Of a stretch of DNA of 64,000 nt, positions 59,369 through 64,000 are shown one piece after another. The DNA is taken from assembly GCA_025667525.1 (NCBI GenBank), contig CM046882.1, forward strand, positions 498,074,292 through 498,138,291, given 5' to 3'. Positions within the stretch are counted from its first letter, which is position 1. Every line of letters begins with the position of its first letter. A program made the translations under genes and the position numbers. The notes beneath the pieces are model-generated. The model did no database searches, had not been told where the DNA came from, and saw only the letters and a program-made list of their open reading frames with translations. The stretch comes from Glebionis coronaria (lineage: Eukaryota; Streptophyta; Magnoliopsida; Asterales; Asteraceae).

Positions 59369-61411
59369 TGATGAGATTGTATTTATACATAGTCTCATCG
59401 TCTAAATCGGGCTTAAAACGCTTAAAATATCGTCAAAATACCCAAATATACGCTTGTGTTTGTTCATTGTGTATTTTAGGTACGGATATCGTGAAATCAA
59501 CAAATGATCACAAGAATGAAGCAAAACGAACACGGGAAACGAAGTTGCACAAAGAACCGGGCCCAAGTATGGAATTTACTAAAATGCCCTTGAAGTTTTG
59601 AAGAATGACAAGTTTGGTCCCTCATCTTTCAAGAAATGACCATATTGGCCCTTGAAGAATGCCTTAATTGCATAAATGGTCCTTGATTCCATGATTATAT
59701 AGTTTGAGGGGCTGCTTGGTTATTTGCCCAAACTATTATAAAAAGGATTTCAAGATTTGCTTTCAAGATTTGATGTTGGAAACATCAAATGATAAGGAAA
59801 TACAACACTAGGGACCGAAGTTGAGCTAAATGAAACCCATACCCATGTTATACCCATTATGAGCCCAGTTTACCACCCAAACCCGATTTTATACCCACCT
59901 TAAACCCATAAACAGCCCACTTCATCCCACAGCCCAATACCTCATCACCATTACAAGCCCGCGTTTAATATTATTAAACACCAGTTAAAATGATATTAAC
60001 CATGGAAACATTTTTCTTAATCAGCCTTAAACCCTAATCAAATCACCCAGAATCAATTGATCACAGAGCAAAGGGTTATGCAAAATTGATTGAAATATTT
60101 TGAATATCAACCAATCTTCAACACACCCATGTGCCTAATTCAGCCACCTCAGCATCATGGGACCTTCTCTAGCTCATTTGAAGTCACGGGTTGCACTATC
60201 AAACAAGAAGATTGACTAGATTGATGGCTAAGATTGGTTTGCTTGCTCACCACAACAAAACAACGCACCAGATTATCTTTCAACTCTGGCTAACACATGG
60301 GAGCTTAGGAACCATTCTAGAAGAAGGATTCAAAAAATTGGATATTCGTTTTTTATCCTAGGGTATTTTGGGAAGATCACAACGGCTTGGTTTTTAGTTT
60401 GTATTCACTCACATGTAGTATATATAGTTTAGTTTTAGGCAGATTTTTTTCTTGTTCCAAATTTTCATTTTTGTTAAGCTTGTATCTCCTATAGTTTTTA
60501 ATGAATTGAAATTTGTGTTCCATTTTAATTCTAGCTTGTTTTTAAATCTTTGCATATTTATGTTTCAAGCAACTTTAATTTCTGTCCATCAAAAGATTTT
60601 CAAAAACCTTGTTAACCCTTTTGAGAACCACTATAGCTCAAGTTGTTCATAAGCTTATGTGACAAGTGAAGCTTATGAACTGGTTTTGTTAAAGTGTTAA
60701 ATTATGTCTTGTTTAAATTCTTTGCAAGTTTTTTTTTAACTTTCAAAAGCTTTTTTCAAACTTAGTTTTTGGTTAAGTATTTTTTTTTCTCTCTGCTTTT
60801 AAGCTAGCTTATTGAAGCTTATTTGACACATAAGCTTCAATAAGTTGCTCATCAGCTTGTTATCATCCTTTGTTGGTTGTCACATTTGTTTCAGGTACAA
60901 GGAATTCCCAGGAGTTGTGTAGATTTATGGTAGATGATTGTTGAAGTATTGTAGATCATTGTTGATAAGCCAAGGAGTTAAGCGATTTTTAATTGACAAG
61001 TTCAAGAAGGGGGTTCTTGTAGTAAGATTAGGCAAGGTTGCAAAGCCCTGACTCAATATAAGTACTTCTTCCTTTTTTATTTTTCTGTCAAAATCATTTT
61101 CTTATTGGACTTATGCTTATTTGCTTATTGGTTGTTGTTGCTTGTTTTTTTGTTTAAATTATTGCTTATGTTAATGTTTATGCATGAATCTTGCTTTATT
61201 TCAGTGTGAATTTCATCTTTATTTTGTTAATCTTCTAGTCTGCCCACTTAAAAGGGTGTTTGGATCATAGTTGTTAAGCTTTAAGTGACAATAGCATCAG
61301 GCTGTGAGTTGCTTGCACACCTTAATTTAGCTTAGGATAATTTACTTCTTGCTTAAAATCAGTTGTTTTAGTTTAAAATTAAAGAGTTGCTTGTTTATTA
61401 TATTTCTTTCA
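59369..61411 (+). repeat. 3' LTR of element 2
   Basis: Matches 53973-55993 closely, with two small insertions (a TTTCAAGATTTG duplication near 59760 and 11 bp near 60641). TATA box at about 60418-60426. The similarity ends at TTCTTTCA (61411). Confidence 0.85.
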
Positions 61412-62208
61412 TATAAAGATCAGTAGGTATGTTAAACATTTTTTTTCTGTGTTGATTGCCCTTGTTTACATGTTTACATCCACTTGTCTAAATGATGTTT
61501 GAGGTTTAGCACTATTGCACATAGGTATTTTACTTATACCCTGTAATAATGTCACAAAAAGAAAAAAAAATAGATAGATTAGGATTTTCTTCACTTAAGT
61601 CACTGTTTGATTTTTTTGGATTGTAGGTTTTTTATATAAAAGATGTTAGATTTGCTTTACTTAGGTTGTTAAGTTGTTATTTGAAGTAACTTTGATGTTT
61701 GCACATGTCCTTTAGGTTTCTAAGTGATATAGCTCATCACAGTAGGATAGTATTAGCATTTTGCGGCAAAAAGTTCTTTAAAACTTGCAGTTAGATTTGA
61801 GGCCTCATTTTAAGGTTTCAAGTTTTGAATATTAGAGTACTATTAGATTAAGGATGGCTGATTTTCTGTTTTTCATAATTTTGGGGTTTAGAGCCTTTTA
61901 AGTGGTCTTAATTTTAAGTTCAAATTTCACTTTTTGACTGCTAGTCCCGCTGCTACTGTTCATTAGATGTGTCCTTATTAAATTCTTGGTTCAACTGCTT
62001 GTAACTGGATTGTGTGAGCGAATTAGTGTTTCTGTGCTTATTGATTAAGTCTGCGTGTAATATCGGTCGTTATATACTCAATAAGCCACTGCTTATTGAG
62101 TGATTATTGTGCATTCCAAAGAAAAAAGCCAAAGAAACGAATAACTGTGCAAAAAAAATGCCACTAGTGGGCTTCGAACCCAGGACCACCTGCACACATC
62201 AGACGCAG
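61412..62208 (+). other. Sequence between element 2 LTR and the next LTR; possible LTR continuation
   Basis: No ORF. Its composition (T-rich, GCTTATTGAG near 62090) and a TTTTTGACTGCTAG block near 61936 resemble the inner part of the LTR at 1-3393. It may therefore be the part of the LTR that the 5' copy lost. Near the end (62163-62200) lies a tRNA T-arm-like segment. Confidence 0.4.
62155..62200 (-). other. tRNA T-arm-like (B-box) remnant
   Basis: The minus strand reads GGTCCTGGGTTCGAAGCCCA. GGTTCGAAGCC fits the pol III B-box consensus GGTTCGANNCC, and the flanking GGG/CCC can form a T stem. No full cloverleaf is present, so it is not a tRNA gene. Confidence 0.45.
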
Positions 62209-64000
62209 TGATGAGACGGCTTTTATACATGGTCTCATCGTTCTTTTTGGACTTAAAATGCATTAAATATCATCAAAATACCCAAATATATGCTTGTGTT
62301 TGTTGCTTGTGTATTTTAGGTACGGATATTGAGAGAATGACAAAAGATCACAAGAATCACGCAAAAACGAACACGGGAAACGAAGCCGCACGATGAACCA
62401 AGCCCTAGTGAGGAATTTTCCAAAGAAAACCCTTGAAGATTTGAAGAATATTGAAGATTGGTCCTCCAAGTTTGAAGAATTGACACTTTATACCCTTGTA
62501 TCTTCATAATTACAAGTTTGGTCCCTAAAGTTTGTCAAAATTACAAAAAGGACCCTTAACTTTGAAGAATTGGCAAATTTAGTCCCTCAACAAATCTAAA
62601 TTGTCAAATATGGTCCTCCAAGAAGTCAACCAACAAGTCAAAACCTTAAAGTTTGAAGACATTACAAGATCAGTCCTTAAAGAATCCAAAAATTACATTT
62701 CAAGTCCTTGTGATAAACTTTGAAAAGTGTTTATGCCACTTTTGACAAATTGGCCAAAGTTAATTACAAAGAGAATGAAAGAAAAATGACTTGTGAATTC
62801 TGTGAACATTTTTCAGAAGATGAGGGGGAATTACTGTCAAACATGCAAGATATATCATCCTATCCTGGCTTGACACGTCACCATTTCCACTAAGCGTCTT
62901 AATCATTTTATTAAAACGTTTAAACACACTTAATAAATATTTTTTTGGGGCGGGAATCATACACTGCTCACCATTATCATCCCCAAATTAACTCAAGAAC
63001 CCTAAATCTCAAAAACCTTAATTACTTGGTAATTGAGTCCCATAATCTCCAGAAAAGAGATTACTCATCTCTTAACCCTAATCCCACCAAAACCCCCCTT
63101 TCACCATCAACCCATGTGACAATCTCCACCTCCCCTGACCCACAAGAACACAAGAAAACAAATGAGGGCAGAAAATCAACGACTTGAAGGGATTCCTTGA
63201 TGCCCACATCAAATCCAACGCACAAGATCAACCCATCACAGCTCAGCAATCACATGAAGATATTGGACGAATTCAAAAATGAGGATATGCTTAATCTGAT
63301 GCGAATCTTCATGAGGGTATTTCTGGATTTTCAGTCATTTAGGGTTAGCATTATTTTTACTTTCTAGAATCTCTTGTAAACCCTATATAAAGGGTACTAG
63401 GCATTAGCTAGTTTCTCTGTTCTTGCTTTTTTTCCTAAGTTCACAACCTTGTAAACCCTTTTTCTGATGAATGAAAATGAGTTAAGTGTTTGGTGAAGAA
63501 AAAAAACAAGTTCCCAATTTACTTTCAGTTCCTTTATGTTATGTTATGGTTTAAGTTGTCACAAGTTTTTAGCTTTCAAGTTTGATATTAATCTGATTCA
63601 AGGAAAAGTGCACCTTAACTTGAGTTTGGATAATATATGTTGATCTTCTAACTGAGAGTCAACATAAGTTACAAACTAAGTTTGGTTTTATTTGTTTAAG
63701 TTTACTAAGTTGGACCTGAATTTTACTTGAGTTGAGTTTTGGCAAGGTCACAAGTAGGTTTTCAGGCCGTTATTGGGATATGACCACAAAGACTTGATAT
63801 AGAGTTTATATCAAGCCTTAGTGGGTATCTTGGTGAGGGTAAAACTCTTGTGAGATTGGCAACTCTCTTCCATTGTTTCCTTCCTTATTTTTCAGAAAAT
63901 CATACGTTTTCAAGTTCAAGTTTTTGAAGAGAAAAAAAGGTTTTTGAAACGAGAGCGAGTATATTACTTATTTGTTGAGCTAACCATCCAAGAACTCAGT
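62209..64000 (+). mobile_element. Third Athila-type LTR, right end cut by window edge
   Basis: Starts TGATGAGACGGCTTTTATAC, and its opening matches the LTR at 3393-1 (minus) more closely than element 2. TATA box at 63381-63394. It contains several lines of GTCC-CTAAAGTTT-like degenerate repeats (62450-62720). No LTR end, primer-binding site or gag is seen before 64000. Confidence 0.75.
63381..63394 (+). promoter_or_regulatory. TATA box of the third Athila-type LTR
   Basis: CCCTATATAAAGGG, about 1.17 kb after the LTR start, at the same relative position as the box at 2188-2199 in the minus-strand LTR. Confidence 0.55.

Larger units (their letters stand above)
53973..61411 (+). mobile_element. 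Athila-type LTR element 2, non-autonomous, inserted in CACTA transposase
   Basis: Two direct repeats of about 2 kb (53973-55993 and 59369-61411) flank a 3.4-kb interior with one ORF and a polypurine tract. The LTR start and 3' non-coding region match the other Athila-type elements here. There is no primer-binding site after 55993; the ORF begins at once without its gag domain. The base after 61411 does not begin a copy of the left flank ATGAT. The simplest reading is a deletion that removed the end of the 5' LTR, the primer site and the start of gag, so the 3' LTR may truly extend past 61411, perhaps to 62208. Confidence 0.85.
46556..64000 (+). mobile_element. CACTA (En/Spm) DNA transposon, right end outside window
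   Basis: It begins CACTACAACAATTTTGAG, the canonical CACTA terminus. Palindromic GGGACGACTTAGTCGTCCC repeats follow, and a TNP2-type transposase gene in the same direction lies 5.4 kb in. The transposase gene is interrupted at 53973 by an Athila-type element, and the CACTA right end is not seen. Carried inside are a TA-rich satellite, an antisense GRF zinc-finger gene and a 41-bp minisatellite. Confidence 0.85.

Noticed and set aside
62163..62200. A functional tRNA gene
   Set aside because: Only a T-arm-like piece is present. There is no acceptor stem, D arm or anticodon arm.

Overview
The window is plant nuclear DNA made almost entirely of nested and decayed transposable elements. It is AT-rich, has no operons, and shows no host gene that is clearly intact. 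Protein fragments from copia and gypsy/Athila-type retrotransposons and from CACTA, PIF/Harbinger and Helitron DNA elements all point to a flowering plant. The copia polyproteins and the acidic gag-linked ORFs resemble retroelement proteins I know from Asteraceae, especially Tanacetum and relatives. That family assignment rests on memory, not on a search.

Layout. 1-3393: an Athila-type LTR on the minus strand, cut by the window edge. 3405-3790: an inverted piece of a copia LTR. 3790-9492: a decayed minus-strand copia (copia-1) with leader, primer-binding site and one 948-bp LTR. 7428-25925: a direct tandem duplication of about 9.2 kb. Copy A is 7428-16647 and copy B is 16648-25925. Each copy carries the copia-1 leader and LTR, a second broken copia (copia-2) and an unclassified block. 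The breakpoints share the 5-bp sequence TCATT. 26041-27320: an imperfect inverted repeat made of two copies of an F-box-like gene remnant; a third copy lies at 43612-44035. 27828-36643: a complete-ended Athila-type element on the minus strand with two LTRs, a tRNA-Asp-type primer-binding site, a gag-protease ORF with two stops and a polypurine tract, but no reverse transcriptase or integrase. It is flanked by a 110-bp direct duplication instead of the usual 5 bp. 37063-37667: the C-terminal end of a PIF/Harbinger-like transposase. 38277-39301 and 44333-45495: two short non-autonomous Helitrons. 39302-43560: a long LTR and part of the interior of another retroelement with two proline-rich ORFs.

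46556 to beyond the window end: a CACTA (En/Spm) element. It has a CACTA terminus, palindromic subterminal repeats, a TA-rich satellite, a minus-strand GRF zinc-finger gene, a 41-bp minisatellite of about 36 copies and a broken TNP2-type transposase gene (52017-53972). That gene is cut at 53972 by a second Athila-type element (53973 to at least 61411), whose only ORF is a gag-linked zinc-knuckle and acidic protein. A third Athila-type LTR starts at 62209 and runs off the window.

The most unusual signals are five. (1) The 110-bp duplication around the first Athila element. (2) A hairpin with an RGGA loop next to both the terminal and an internal polypurine tract in the two otherwise different Athila elements. 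(3) The shared acidic, hydrophobic-tailed ORF module in elements that lack pol. (4) The GRF zinc-finger gene and minisatellite carried inside the CACTA element. (5) The 9.2-kb tandem duplication with microhomology breakpoints. Most are new arrangements of known element families; I see no clear case for an entirely new biological system.
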